A stretch of DNA of 64,000 nt. It comes from Stenotrophomonas maltophilia (GTDB taxonomy: Bacteria > Pseudomonadota > Gammaproteobacteria > Xanthomonadales > Xanthomonadaceae). Position numbers and translations under genes: made by a program. The DNA lies in NCBI GenBank assembly GCA_002363385.1, contig DEVL01000004.1, forward strand, positions 298,910 to 362,909, read 5' to 3'. This document shows positions 43,490 to 52,672 of the stretch, in pieces. Below the pieces are notes generated by a model. The model was not told where the DNA came from. It made no database searches and saw only the letters and a program-made list of their open reading frames with translations. Numbering within the stretch: the stretch's first letter is position 1; every line of letters begins with the position of its first letter.

Positions 43490-45397
43490 TCACCAGGTAT
43501 CGCTGCGGAACGGCGAGGCCGGCAGCTGTTGCGAATTGATCAGGTTGGCGTCGGCCGGGTTCTCGCGCCAGGCATAGCGCACCGCGACCGGCGTGGCGAC
43601 CGCATCGCTGTGGACGATCACGCGATCACCGTCGATCCGCGCCTGTGCCGGGTGGAAGCGGCGGTCGGCACCGGCCACGCTGAAGCCTTGTACCTGGGGG
43701 CCACCGCCACGTACCGCCAGCGCGCTGCCCATCGGGTCGAAGGTGATGACGGCCTGGCCGCGATCGAAGCGGACGGCGTGCTGCACCGGGCCGCTGAACG
43801 TGAGCGTTTCGCCATACGCCGTGTGCCGGGCGGCCAGCGCCAGCCGTGCGCCGACATCGCGCTTGTTGCGCGGATGGATATCCGTCGCGTTGCCGAGGTC
43901 GATGCTCACCACCTGCGCGGTGTGCGGCAGCGACAGCGCCGCCGACTGCGACTCGCGCAGCAACGCCCACGGGCTCTGCTCACCGTGATCGGCGCCCGCG
44001 CCGAAGCTGGCCAACTGCACCCAGACGAACGGCAGCGCCGGTGCGTTCCAGTCCTGACGCCACTGTTGGATCAAGGCCTTGAACTGATCGCGGTACGCCA
44101 ACGCCCCGGTGTCGGTCGCGTTACTCTCACCCTGATACCAGATCACCCCCTTGAGCGGGAATGGCGGCAGCGGGTGGATCATGCGGTTGTACAGCAGCGT
44201 CGGGGTCTGGTTCTTGTCATCGTCCAGCGCGACCGTGACCGCAGCAGGGCGGAACCGCCAACGCTGCAGCGGCACCTGGCTGCCATCGGCCAGGCGGACG
44301 AACAGCTCGGCCGCCTCACCGTGGATACCACCGCCACCGCCCAGGTCCTCGACCCGCACCGCGACCACATTGCGGCCGGCGTGCAGCTGGCCGGCCACCA
44401 GCGGATACACCCGCGGCGTGTTCCAGGCCATCGTGGTCGCGCCGACCTGCACACCATTGACGAAGGTGCGGTCCGAATCATCGATCCGCCCGACCCCGAG
44501 GCTGCCGGACTGCGCTGCCTGCGCGGCGCTCAGGGTGAACTCGGCCCGGTACCAGCCTATGCCGTCCATGCCGGCATAGCCCCCGGTTTCCCACAGGCCG
44601 GGGAGCGCGGCGGCCTCCCAGTCCTTGTCGTCGAACTGCACTGCCGACCACTGCGGCTGCTCATCGAACGTGGTCCAGTGGGAAAGCCGATGCCGCACCT
44701 GTGCCAGCGTGCGGGCATCGCGCTCACGCTGTGCCTGCATGCGCGTGGCCAGCGTGGCCGCATCGATGCCCTGGAGCGCCGCAGGCATCCACGCTTCGAT
44801 GGTGCTGCCGCCCCAGGTGCTGTCGATGATGCCGATCGGCACCCCGGCGTGCTGCCGCAGCGCGCGCGCGAAGTAGTACGCGACTGCAGAGAAGCTGCCC
44901 GCGTTGGCGGGGGTTGCCGGCAGCCAGTGGCCACCGGCCAGGGCCGTCTCCGGCTGCCCGGACCAGGATTTGGGAATCTTGAAATGACGCAGCTGCGCGT
45001 CGCTCGCCGCGGCGATGACCGCCGCGGCGTCCTGCGTATCGTGCAGCGGCCATTCCATGTTGGACTGGCCGCTGGCCAGCCAGACATCGCCGAACAGGAC
45101 ATCGCGCACCTGCAGCGCGCGCCCGTCGCCGGTGATCTCCAGCTGGAATGGGCCACCGGCCGCGTGCGGCGGCAGCACGACCTTCCAGCTACCGTCCGTA
45201 CCGACCGTGGTACTGGCACGCTGGCCGTCGATGCCGACCTGCAGGCGTGCGCCGGGCGTGGCCGTGCCCCACACTGGCAGCGGCTGGTCACGCTGCAGCA
45301 CCATGCCGTCGGCGAACATTCGTGGCAGGACCGGCTCGGCCTGCACGGCTGCGGAGAACATCGACAGCGACACCGCCAGCGCACACGCTCGTTTCAT
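43490..45397 (-). CDS. SGNH-family carbohydrate acetylesterase (sialate O-acetylesterase-like)
   Basis: The 635-residue protein has a cleavable signal (ending AVQA) and the SGNH esterase motifs: Ser112 in ASGQSNMEWPL, IDSTWGGSTIEAWMP, VIWYQGESNA and the Asp-His pair in ATDIHPRNKRDVG. A beta-sandwich domain is inserted in the middle (about residues 280-400). In Xanthomonas such an enzyme in the xyloglucan locus removes acetyl groups from galactosyl residues. It overlaps the GH74 stop by four bases and ends 17 bases before GH35. Annotation as a sialate esterase is by family only. Confidence 0.9.
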   Translation of the reverse strand: MKRACALAVSLSMFSAAVQAEPVLPRMFADGMVLQRDQPLPVWGTATPGARLQVGIDGQRASTTVGTDGSWKVVLPPHAAGGPFQLEITGDGRALQVRDVLFGDVWLASGQSNMEWPLHDTQDAAAVIAAASDAQLRHFKIPKSWSGQPETALAGGHWLPATPANAGSFSAVAYYFARALRQHAGVPIGIIDSTWGGSTIEAWMPAALQGIDAATLATRMQAQRERDARTLAQVRHRLSHWTTFDEQPQWSAVQFDDKDWEAAALPGLWETGGYAGMDGIGWYRAEFTLSAAQAAQSGSLGVGRIDDSDRTFVNGVQVGATTMAWNTPRVYPLVAGQLHAGRNVVAVRVEDLGGGGGIHGEAAELFVRLADGSQVPLQRWRFRPAAVTVALDDDKNQTPTLLYNRMIHPLPPFPLKGVIWYQGESNATDTGALAYRDQFKALIQQWRQDWNAPALPFVWVQLASFGAGADHGEQSPWALLRESQSAALSLPHTAQVVSIDLGNATDIHPRNKRDVGARLALAARHTAYGETLTFSGPVQHAVRFDRGQAVITFDPMGSALAVRGGGPQVQGFSVAGADRRFHPAQARIDGDRVIVHSDAVATPVAVRYAWRENPADANLINSQQLPASPFRSDTW

Positions 45398-47631
45398 TGT
45401 GGATCTCCGTAGACGATGCCGCGTCCGCCGGTAGCGAAGTAGACGCGCCCATGCAGGCGCGGATCCCCGGTGACGCGTTGAATCTGACCGAACTGGTGCG
45501 CGGCGTCATCGATGCGCAGCCACCGGGCACCACCGTCATCGGAACGGAAGAGCCCCTGGACGCCCTCGACGGTGCCCGCAACGAACACGCTGGCAACGTC
45601 ACGACCCGGGGCACCCTTGCCGACGCCGAGGCTGTGAACCGTCTCCACCCCCGCCACGCGCTGCAGATCACCCGCGCGCCAGCGCAGCAGCCCCTGCGGA
45701 CCGGCACCGACATACACCAGCCCACTCTGCTGTGGATCAGCGCGCAGCTCGGCCGTCAGCGCCGGGGCCGGCGCCAGGCGCACGCGGTCGGCGACGAACG
45801 AGGCACCACCATCGTCGCTGCGCAGCAACGCGCCGCTGGCGGCGTCGTACCCATACCAGTGCGCAGGCGAGCGGGTGTCCGCGACCACCACGGCCGTGTT
45901 GGGCAGGCCGCGCACGGCCTGCCAATGCCGGCCGTGGTCATCGGTGTACCAATGGCTGCCGCGCAGCGTGTGCCACAGCACCCGGCCGCCATCGCTGGCG
46001 ATGCGGATGCGGCCCGCGCCCTCGCCGTCCGGCGGTTCGCTGACGAACGCCTGCCACGTTCGGCCACCATCGTCCGACCAGGCCGCACGGACCTCGTCAT
46101 GCTGGCGATGGCGCACGGTGCCGCTGCGCACCACGTGGGAAGGTGACTGCGCGGCCGCGTCGATGCTCTCGCTGTTGGTCAGGCGCGGACCGGCGTACTG
46201 CAATGGCGACACGGTCAGGTCATCGTGGCGGAAGCCATCGATATCGCCCAGCGCGCTCAGCAGGTGCGCGCCCTGCCCCGGGCTGACCAGATCCAGCGGT
46301 ACGGTTTCTTCCAACCCGTCATTCTGGAACCACCATCGCACCGGTTGGCCGTTATCGGCGACGCGGATATCCCGGCTCGCCCACAGCCCGTAGCCGGTGA
46401 CGAACACCACCCGACGCGGGTCGGACGGATCGATCTGCACATCGGCGATCCAGTGCGGGGAGGCGTGCGCGGTCCAGGGCGCGTTGCCGTGGTCGAACGT
46501 CGCGCCCGCGATGACCGGGGTCCAACTGCGGCCGCCATCGGTACTGCGGAAGATGTCGTCGTGCGGGCCAAAGCGATTGAAGGTGCTGGCCATCACCACC
46601 TGCGGATTGCCGGCCTCCACGCTGACGCCGCCCCAGCCGAAGCCATCGCCCTGGGTGTCACTGGACTGTGCCACCGGACTGATGTCCTGCCAGCGCCCCT
46701 GCGCGGGATCGAACCGCCACAGCGCGCCGTTGCCCATGCTGTCCGGACCCGGCAGATCCGCATAGGCGATATACAGGCGCCCGTCGCTGCCCTGCGCCAT
46801 GCGCGTGGGTCGCAGGCCACGCGGTTGCCCGGGCAGTGCCTGCCAGGTCTGTCCCGCATCGTCGGAGCGGTACAGCGCGGGGCCGGTGGTGGTCGACACG
46901 CCGGCATGGATCACCGGCGTGGCACGTCCGGCACGGCCGCTGCGCGCATCGAACTGTACAAACACGATGCCGATCTGCTGCGTGCCGTTCCAGGCCGGCG
47001 CACTGGCCTGCGCACTGCGCGCGATCGCCGGAAAGCTGGTCACTTCCTGCCAGTGGGCGCCATGGTCGTCGCTGCGCCACAGGCCGTTGCTGCGCGTGCC
47101 CAGCAGCAGGATGCGGCCTTGATGCGGATCCACCGCCAAGCGCTCGCCATTGCCGCGCGAAAGCTCGTTGCCACCGAGCTTGAACGGAAGATCGGTGCGG
47201 GTGAAGGTCGCCCCGCGGTCGGACGAGCGCAGGATCGCGCCGTTGCCCACCCGGGGGTTGGTATAGGTGCCTGCGGCCAGATAGACGCGCTGCGGGTCGC
47301 TGGCGTCCACGGCCAGGCTCTCGATGCCGGTCAGGTTGGCATCGTCGCGACCGAGCCAGTCGGTCAACGCAATCCACCGGCCAGTGGTCTGATCCCACCG
47401 GTAGGCACCGCCAACATCGGTGCGTGCGTACAGCAGGTTCGGCTCGGTCGGATGGAACACCAGCCCGGTCACGAAGCCGCCGCCACCGATCGCCACGTTC
47501 CGCCACTGGTAAGGGGCCGCCACGGCGAGGACCGGAAGCACGGCCAGCAACACCACCAGCCACCCTGCCCGGCAGCGGCCAGGACGGGCCGATGCACGCA
47601 ACGTCCAGATCAGGCAATCGGCGGGGGTCAT
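45394..47631 (-). CDS. GH74 endo-xyloglucanase
   Basis: The 745-residue exported protein is built of two seven-bladed propellers, seen as many repeats of the type LYRSDDAGQTWQ, IFRSTDGGRSWTP and LFRSDDGGARWL. The two catalytic Asp of GH74 are probably D72 (ARTDVGGAYRWD) and D463 (LGDIDGFRHDD), spaced about 390 residues as in the family. It would cut the xyloglucan backbone, probably outside or at the outer membrane. ATG 47631 has a strong GGGAGG Shine-Dalgarno. The gene follows the TonB-dependent receptor after 130 bases. Confidence 0.94.
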   Translation of the reverse strand: MTPADCLIWTLRASARPGRCRAGWLVVLLAVLPVLAVAAPYQWRNVAIGGGGFVTGLVFHPTEPNLLYARTDVGGAYRWDQTTGRWIALTDWLGRDDANLTGIESLAVDASDPQRVYLAAGTYTNPRVGNGAILRSSDRGATFTRTDLPFKLGGNELSRGNGERLAVDPHQGRILLLGTRSNGLWRSDDHGAHWQEVTSFPAIARSAQASAPAWNGTQQIGIVFVQFDARSGRAGRATPVIHAGVSTTTGPALYRSDDAGQTWQALPGQPRGLRPTRMAQGSDGRLYIAYADLPGPDSMGNGALWRFDPAQGRWQDISPVAQSSDTQGDGFGWGGVSVEAGNPQVVMASTFNRFGPHDDIFRSTDGGRSWTPVIAGATFDHGNAPWTAHASPHWIADVQIDPSDPRRVVFVTGYGLWASRDIRVADNGQPVRWWFQNDGLEETVPLDLVSPGQGAHLLSALGDIDGFRHDDLTVSPLQYAGPRLTNSESIDAAAQSPSHVVRSGTVRHRQHDEVRAAWSDDGGRTWQAFVSEPPDGEGAGRIRIASDGGRVLWHTLRGSHWYTDDHGRHWQAVRGLPNTAVVVADTRSPAHWYGYDAASGALLRSDDGGASFVADRVRLAPAPALTAELRADPQQSGLVYVGAGPQGLLRWRAGDLQRVAGVETVHSLGVGKGAPGRDVASVFVAGTVEGVQGLFRSDDGGARWLRIDDAAHQFGQIQRVTGDPRLHGRVYFATGGRGIVYGDPQ

Positions 47632-47703
47632 GCACGGGCCTCCCGGTGGAGCGGCGTGCGGCACAGCAGCCGCACGCCTGGAGCAGGAACTGCGGCCCTG
47701 CCC

Positions 47704-47734
47704 GCTTCGTGGTGGAGAGGACGGTCCACGAAGC
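47704..47734. terminator. Stem-loop between receptor gene and GH74 gene
   Basis: A perfect 9-base stem GCTTCGTGG / CCACGAAGC encloses a 13-base loop in the 130-base gap. It has no T-run. It may act as a processing or partial termination point, letting the receptor be made in excess of the enzymes. Confidence 0.5.
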
Positions 47735-47761
47735 AGGAAGGCCGACAGACGATCACGCGCG

Positions 47762-50464
47762 TTACAGGCTCGCGCGCAGGGTGATGCCGTAGCGACGGTC
47801 GTTGATCACGAAATCGCGGTAGCGCGTGGTGTAGCCCAGGTAGCTTTCGTTGCGGGTATCGAGCAGGTTCATGCCATCTAGCGACACCGACCAGACGTCG
47901 TTGATGTTGAACCGCAGCGAGGCATCCAGCTGGCCGAAGCCCTTGTTGTAGACCGGCAGGTTGCCGGTCCCGTTGCCGGCCGTGGTGATCAACCAGTCAC
48001 TGCGCCAGTTGTAGGCCACACGCGCCTGGAACCGCGGCACTTCGTAGCTGAGGATGACGTTGTAGCTGTTCTTGGACAGCCCCTCCAGCGGCACCACCAG
48101 CTGGCTGCCGTTGGTGTCGGTGGCATTCGGGCTGGGCGCCTTGGAATCGACGTAGGTGTAGTTGGTCTGCAGGCCGAAATGGCTCATCCAACCCGGCAGG
48201 AAATCGAAGAACTGGGTGTAGCCCACTTCCACGCCCTTGATCTTGCCGTCATCGCCATTGACCGGGCGGGTGATTTCCCAGTTCTCGCCGGCGTAGACCT
48301 CGTTGAACACGGCGTTGGCGATGAAGCCGTCGACCTTCTTGTAGAAGGCGGTGCCGTACATCATCGAGCCCTGGCCGAAGTACCACTCCAGCGAGGTATC
48401 GAACTGGGTGGCTTCCATCGGCTTGAGGTTGGGGTTGCCCGCCGAACCGGTCCGCCGGGTCACACCACCACCGGCATCGGCCGCGCTCAGGCTCAGGTTC
48501 GGGTTGAGCTTGTCGAAGCCCGGGCGCGAAATCCCCTTGGACGCGGCGAAGCGCAGCTGCAGCTGATCGGTGAACATCCAGCGCAGGTTGAGGCTGGGCA
48601 GTACGTCGGTGTAGGACTGCTCCACATTCACCGGCAGCAGGCCGCCACCTTCGATGTCGGTGCCGGTGCGCACGCCGTCGGAGGTGACCTCGGTGCGCAC
48701 CACGCGCACGCCGACGTTGCCATCGAACGGCACGCCCCAGTCGTCCGTGCCGAAGCGCAGCACGCCATACGCCGCGTAGGTCTTCTCGCGCTGGTTGTTG
48801 ATGTTGTTCGGTGAGAATTCCAGCGGATCAGCGCCGAACGCCGCCAGGGTCTGCTCGTAGTTCTCCACCGCCGCGTCGGCCGCACTCAGGGTGGGCCCGA
48901 AGGTATAGCTCTTGCCGCGGAAGAAATCGGTGATCGGGTTCGGCACCAGGCCCACGTTCGGGAAGTCGGCGAACGGCGCACCGAGCCACATGAAGCGCCA
49001 CACGTTGCCCTGGTTCTCGGCCTTGCGATCGGTGTAACGCACGCCGGCCTTGAAGCTGCGGGCGAAGCCATCGTCGAACGCCAGATCCATGTCCGAACGC
49101 CAGGCGAACTCGGTGCCCTTGTTGTCGTCCTTGTTGTCCAGATGGAATTTCCAGCCGACGTAATTGGCCGGATCGGTCAGATACCCCTGGTTGCCTGCGG
49201 CGTCGGTCACGGCCAGGTACGGCAGGTCGCCGCTCAGGTCGATCGTATAGAACGGCGTGGCGTTCATGCCGGTGCCGACGATGTAGCGCGTGCCCTTGGT
49301 GGTGGCATCCACGTACTGGAAATCGGTGCTCAAGGTCAGGTTCGGGGTCACCGTCCACTTGGCGCCCAACGAGTAGTCGGTGGTGATCGACTTGCGCTGG
49401 GTCAGGCTGGTGTTGGAATCAGCCGGGGTGTTCTGGAACACGCCGCTGACCAGTTCGTTGCGGTCGTTGACCACGATGTCGCGCGCGCCCTGCATGGCGT
49501 CGCCGCCGCTGTAGGCGAAGAACGAGTAATCCTGCCAGCGGAAATCGTAGTCCGAGCGCAGCACCTGCGCCTGCACTTCAATGTCGTCGCGTGGGCGCCA
49601 CTGCAGCGCCACCGCCCCGGTGCGGCGCTTGCGCTCACCGACGGTGGTATTGATGCCGGCGCCGTGCGGCACGAACACCTCAGTGCCTTCAAAACCGGGC
49701 AGATCGGTCTGCGAATACCACGGCTCCAGCGAAATCGTGTCCTGGCGGAACGGGCTGGTCTGCTGCGAGTAGTTCACCAGCAGGCCCACCTCGCCGATAC
49801 CGGTCTGCCAGCGGTCGCTGAACATGCCCGAGAACGCCGGCTTGCTGTCATCGGCCAGATCGTAATGGTTGTACTGCAGGCTGCCGGCGATCTTGCGGCC
49901 TTCATAATCGAACGGCAGGCGCGTGCGCAGGTCGACCGTGCCGCCCAGGCCACCTTCGATCATTTCCGCCGAGGGGTTCTTGTAGACGTTGACGCCGCCG
50001 AGCAGCTCGGCCGAGACGTCTTCGAAGCTCAGGCCGCGGCCGTCATTGGCGGTGAAGATGTCACGGCCATTGAGCTCGGTGCGCACCTGGGTCAGGCCAC
50101 GGATGGCGATGGTGCTGCCTTCGCCATAGTTGCGCGTGATCTGGATGCCGGAGATGCGCTGCAGCGCTTCGGCGACGTTGTTGTCGGGCAGCTTGCCGAT
50201 GTCCTCGGCCACGATCGAATCGACGATCTGCTCGGCATTCTGTTTGATCTGCTGGGCACGGGTCACGCTGCTGCGGGTACCCGTCACCTGGACGGTGTCC
50301 AGCTGGGTCGCGGCAGTGGTGTCCTGGATGTTGCTCTGCTGGGCCATCACCTGCCCGGCGACCAGCATCGAAACACAGACCGCCAGCGCACGGCGGCGCA
50401 ACGCGGTGGGGGTACGTGCAGGCACGGATGCGCCTGTCGCCCCACGGCAACAACGTACTGACAT
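47762..50464 (-). CDS. TonB-dependent outer-membrane receptor, probably for xyloglucan oligosaccharides
   Basis: The 900-residue protein has a signal ending VMAQQ, a TonB-box-like segment LDTVQVTGTR, a plug domain (EDIGKLPDNNVAEALQRISGIQI in two motifs, GLTQVRTELNGRDIF) and a long beta-barrel ending in the aromatic-rich YGITLRASL. It belongs to the carbohydrate-type receptors numerous in Xanthomonadaceae (TonB-dependent receptor TIGR01782 type). The genes after it make xyloglucan oligosaccharide uptake the obvious role. ATG 50464 has a strong GGGAGGG Shine-Dalgarno; a longer start at 50485 does not. Confidence 0.9.
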   Translation of the reverse strand: MSVRCCRGATGASVPARTPTALRRRALAVCVSMLVAGQVMAQQSNIQDTTAATQLDTVQVTGTRSSVTRAQQIKQNAEQIVDSIVAEDIGKLPDNNVAEALQRISGIQITRNYGEGSTIAIRGLTQVRTELNGRDIFTANDGRGLSFEDVSAELLGGVNVYKNPSAEMIEGGLGGTVDLRTRLPFDYEGRKIAGSLQYNHYDLADDSKPAFSGMFSDRWQTGIGEVGLLVNYSQQTSPFRQDTISLEPWYSQTDLPGFEGTEVFVPHGAGINTTVGERKRRTGAVALQWRPRDDIEVQAQVLRSDYDFRWQDYSFFAYSGGDAMQGARDIVVNDRNELVSGVFQNTPADSNTSLTQRKSITTDYSLGAKWTVTPNLTLSTDFQYVDATTKGTRYIVGTGMNATPFYTIDLSGDLPYLAVTDAAGNQGYLTDPANYVGWKFHLDNKDDNKGTEFAWRSDMDLAFDDGFARSFKAGVRYTDRKAENQGNVWRFMWLGAPFADFPNVGLVPNPITDFFRGKSYTFGPTLSAADAAVENYEQTLAAFGADPLEFSPNNINNQREKTYAAYGVLRFGTDDWGVPFDGNVGVRVVRTEVTSDGVRTGTDIEGGGLLPVNVEQSYTDVLPSLNLRWMFTDQLQLRFAASKGISRPGFDKLNPNLSLSAADAGGGVTRRTGSAGNPNLKPMEATQFDTSLEWYFGQGSMMYGTAFYKKVDGFIANAVFNEVYAGENWEITRPVNGDDGKIKGVEVGYTQFFDFLPGWMSHFGLQTNYTYVDSKAPSPNATDTNGSQLVVPLEGLSKNSYNVILSYEVPRFQARVAYNWRSDWLITTAGNGTGNLPVYNKGFGQLDASLRFNINDVWSVSLDGMNLLDTRNESYLGYTTRYRDFVINDRRYGITLRASL

Positions 50465-50610
50465 GATGTTTCCCTCCCAGGACACATGTGCTGACGGTGG
50501 ACGACGCCGTTCGGCGCCGCCTGTAACAATCAGGTTGTAAGGTCATGCCCACCACCGGGATGCCGGGGCGGGGTACAACGCGGCCGGTCGTTTCCGGTCG
50601 GCTGGCGGGC

Positions 50611-50641
50611 AGCTTAGGCAGCGGCAGCCATTCCATGCCAA
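50611..50641 (-). promoter_or_regulatory. Candidate promoter of the receptor-xyloglucanase operon
   Basis: On the minus strand TTGGCA (50641-50636) and TAAGCT (50616-50611) are 19 bases apart, a weak promoter of the kind that needs an activator. Start would be near 50604, which places the centre of the LysR-type palindrome (50669) at about -65, the normal activator position for this family. A second palindrome CCAATA-AAA-TATTGG (50638-50652) overlaps the -35. Confidence 0.45.
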
Positions 50642-50659
50642 TAAAATATTGGGCAGGAT

Positions 50660-50678
50660 GTATTCCTTCGGAGAATAC
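50660..50678. promoter_or_regulatory. LysR-type operator upstream of the TonB-dependent receptor
   Basis: The sequence GTATTC-CTTCGGA-GAATAC is a perfect palindrome with 6-base arms and a 7-base spacer, fitting the T-N11-A rule for LysR-type sites. It lies in the 252-base gap between the lysR stop and the receptor start. The related site at 51719-51736 shares the arms and spacer length. Confidence 0.7.
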
Positions 50679-50716
50679 CATTCACGCCGCCCATACCAGC
50701 CGTGGCCCGGCCCGCT

Positions 50717-51679
50717 TCAGCCGCTGCCGCGCAGCCCCGGATACAGCCAGCGCGCGGTCGTTCGAAGGGCCAGCAGCATGCGCTCGGCGGCCGGCGGCAA
50801 CACGTGGCCGCGCCGGTAGATGATCCCGAACGACTCCATGCGCACGCCCACATCGATCGGCAGCACGGTCAGCAGCTTGGCCTGGATGTAGGGCGCTACC
50901 GATTCCACCGGCAACGCGGCCAGCAGATCGCTGCCGCGCAGCAGGCTGGTCATCACCGGCAGCGAGCTGGTCTCGATGATGTTCTGCGGAATCGGCAGGC
51001 CCTGCTCCAGGAACAGCGCATCCAGCCGCGCGCGCAGCACGCTGTCAGCCGGCGGCAGGATCCAGCCATGCCGGGCCAGATCGGCATAGTGCAGATCGTC
51101 GCGGCTGGCCAGCGGATGACCGGCGCGGGCGATCACCGAATGCGGCTCGTCCGCCAGCGCTTCGAAGGTGAGGTCCGCAGCGCCCTCGGGTCCCAGGATG
51201 CGGCCGATCACCAGATCCAGCTGGCCGTCCAGCAGTCGCGCCACCAGCGGCCGGCTGTAGTCCATCTCGACCCGGATCAGGATGTCCGGAAACTCGCGCT
51301 TCACCTCGGCGATCGCCTGCGGCACCAGGTTGGTGCCCGGGTTGACCACGGTACCGATCGAGACCTGCCCCATATGCCCGCTGCGCAGCGCGGCGATTTC
51401 TTCGGTCGCCCGGCCGATCTCCGACATCGCCGAGCGCGCGCGCCGGATCAGCACCTGCCCGTACCAGGTCGGCTCCACGCCGCGGGCGTGCCGCTCGAAC
51501 AGCTTCACCCCGAGCATGTCCTCCATCTCCGCCAGCAGCTTGGACGCAGCCGGCTGGGTCATGGCGGCGGCTTCGGCGGCACGCAGCACCGAGCCGTGTT
51601 CGTGCAGGTGCAACAGCAACATCAAATGCCGGGTCTTGAGCCGGGAGGCAGTTGTCCAAGGGCCAGGTGCGGTCGTCAT
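50717..51679 (-). CDS. LysR-family regulator of the xyloglucan/galactose genes (GbpR-like)
   Basis: The 320-residue protein has an N-terminal winged helix-turn-helix (LHLHEHGSVLRAAEAAAMTQPAASKLLAEME in successive motifs) and a substrate-binding effector domain. It resembles the LysR regulators of galactose-binding-protein type (GbpR). It lies between the receptor operon and the divergent dgo operon, and identical-type palindromes precede both, so it probably senses a galactose- or xyloglucan-derived sugar and controls both units. ATG 51679 gives a normal family start; the Shine-Dalgarno is weak. A much longer open frame upstream has no homology. Confidence 0.88.
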   Translation of the reverse strand: MTTAPGPWTTASRLKTRHLMLLLHLHEHGSVLRAAEAAAMTQPAASKLLAEMEDMLGVKLFERHARGVEPTWYGQVLIRRARSAMSEIGRATEEIAALRSGHMGQVSIGTVVNPGTNLVPQAIAEVKREFPDILIRVEMDYSRPLVARLLDGQLDLVIGRILGPEGAADLTFEALADEPHSVIARAGHPLASRDDLHYADLARHGWILPPADSVLRARLDALFLEQGLPIPQNIIETSSLPVMTSLLRGSDLLAALPVESVAPYIQAKLLTVLPIDVGVRMESFGIIYRRGHVLPPAAERMLLALRTTARWLYPGLRGSG

Positions 51680-51718
51680 CACACATCCGTTCTGCGTTGA
51701 TCGCCGCATTGAATCACG

Positions 51719-51736
51719 GTATTCGCCGGGGGAATA
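51719..51736. promoter_or_regulatory. LysR-type operator between lysR and the dgo operon
   Basis: The site reads GTATTC-GCCGGGG-GAATA, with the same arms and 7-base spacer as 50660-50678; only the outermost base of the right arm differs. It lies 40 bases before the lysR ATG, so it can serve autoregulation, and 185 bases before the dehydrogenase ATG. A further GAATACC half-site lies at 51764-51770. Confidence 0.68.
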
Positions 51737-51920
51737 GATTTCCCGAAAAATTTCATTTGATAAGAATACCTTCGCACGCAACCCTGACCGTATGGCTGCG
51801 CCGCCCCCGGCGGCCAGGCCGCCAGCGCCCCCCGCGCCCGCCGATTTCTGGAGCCTGCTTTGTCCGCATCCGCTTTGTCGTACCGTCTGCCGTTGGCTCC
51901 GTCCCTGGACACACTGTTCG

Positions 51921-52670
51921 ATGAGTAAACGACTGCAGGACAAGATCGCGCTGGTCACCGGCGCGGCCAGCGGCATCGGCGCGGCCACCGCCGCGCTGTT
52001 CGCCGAGCATGGCGCCCGGGTGATCGGGCTGGATTTGAACCCACCGCGTGCGCCGGATGCACGGATCGACCATCGCCTGGCCGACATCACCGATGCGGCT
52101 GCGTTGCGCGCTCTGGTGGAGGACGTTCGCGCCACACATGGCCGCGTGGATGTGCTGGTCAACAACGCCGGCGCCGATGTCTTCGCTGACCCGCTGCAGC
52201 TGGAAGACGCGCAGTGGGAACGCTGCCTGGATCTCAACCTCAAGGGCGCCTGGAACGTGTGCCGCGCGGTGCTGCCGGCGATGCTGGCGCAGCAGGCCGG
52301 TTCCATCGTCAACATCGCCTCGGTGCATGGCCACCGGATCATCCCGCATGCCTTCCCCTACCCGGTCGCCAAGCATGGCCTGATCGGGCTGAGCAAAGCA
52401 CTCGGCATCGAGTACGCCGCGCAGGGCATCCGGGTCAACTCGATTTCGCCGGGGCTGATCCTGGTGCCCCGGATCGAGGCCTGGTTCGCCAACAGCGCCG
52501 ATCCGGCCGCCACGCGCCACGCGCAGGAGCAGCTGCTGCCCTGCAAGCGTATCGGTGAGCCCGGCGAAGTGGCGTACACCGCGCTGTTCCTGGCCAGCGA
52601 CGAAGCCCGCTTCATCAATGCCACCGACATCCTGATCGACGGTGGCCGTTCCCAGCTTTACCACGAGTAA
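51921..52670 (+). CDS. SDR-family sugar 1-dehydrogenase (probably D-galactose)
   Basis: The 249-residue short-chain dehydrogenase has the cofactor motif TGAASGIGAA near residue 14, NNAG, catalytic Ser in NIASVHG and the Y-x3-K pair in YPVAKHG. It is the first gene of an operon with lactonase, DgoD, DgoK and DgoA genes, so the missing first step, oxidation of D-galactose to galactonolactone, is its likely reaction. L-fucose or L-arabinose oxidation is the main alternative, as SDRs of this type vary. The start at ATG 51921 is set by homology (MSKRLQDKIALVTG); no strong Shine-Dalgarno is visible. Confidence 0.85.
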   Translation: MSKRLQDKIALVTGAASGIGAATAALFAEHGARVIGLDLNPPRAPDARIDHRLADITDAAALRALVEDVRATHGRVDVLVNNAGADVFADPLQLEDAQWERCLDLNLKGAWNVCRAVLPAMLAQQAGSIVNIASVHGHRIIPHAFPYPVAKHGLIGLSKALGIEYAAQGIRVNSISPGLILVPRIEAWFANSADPAATRHAQEQLLPCKRIGEPGEVAYTALFLASDEARFINATDILIDGGRSQLYHE

Positions 52671-52672
52671 TC

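Noticed and set aside
43484..45412. 642-codon plus-strand open frame
   Set aside because: It is antisense to the acetylesterase gene, which has all SGNH motifs.
50717..52342. LysR gene extended to 541 codons
   Set aside because: The upstream 220 codons are antisense to the SDR gene; homology starts at ATG 51679.
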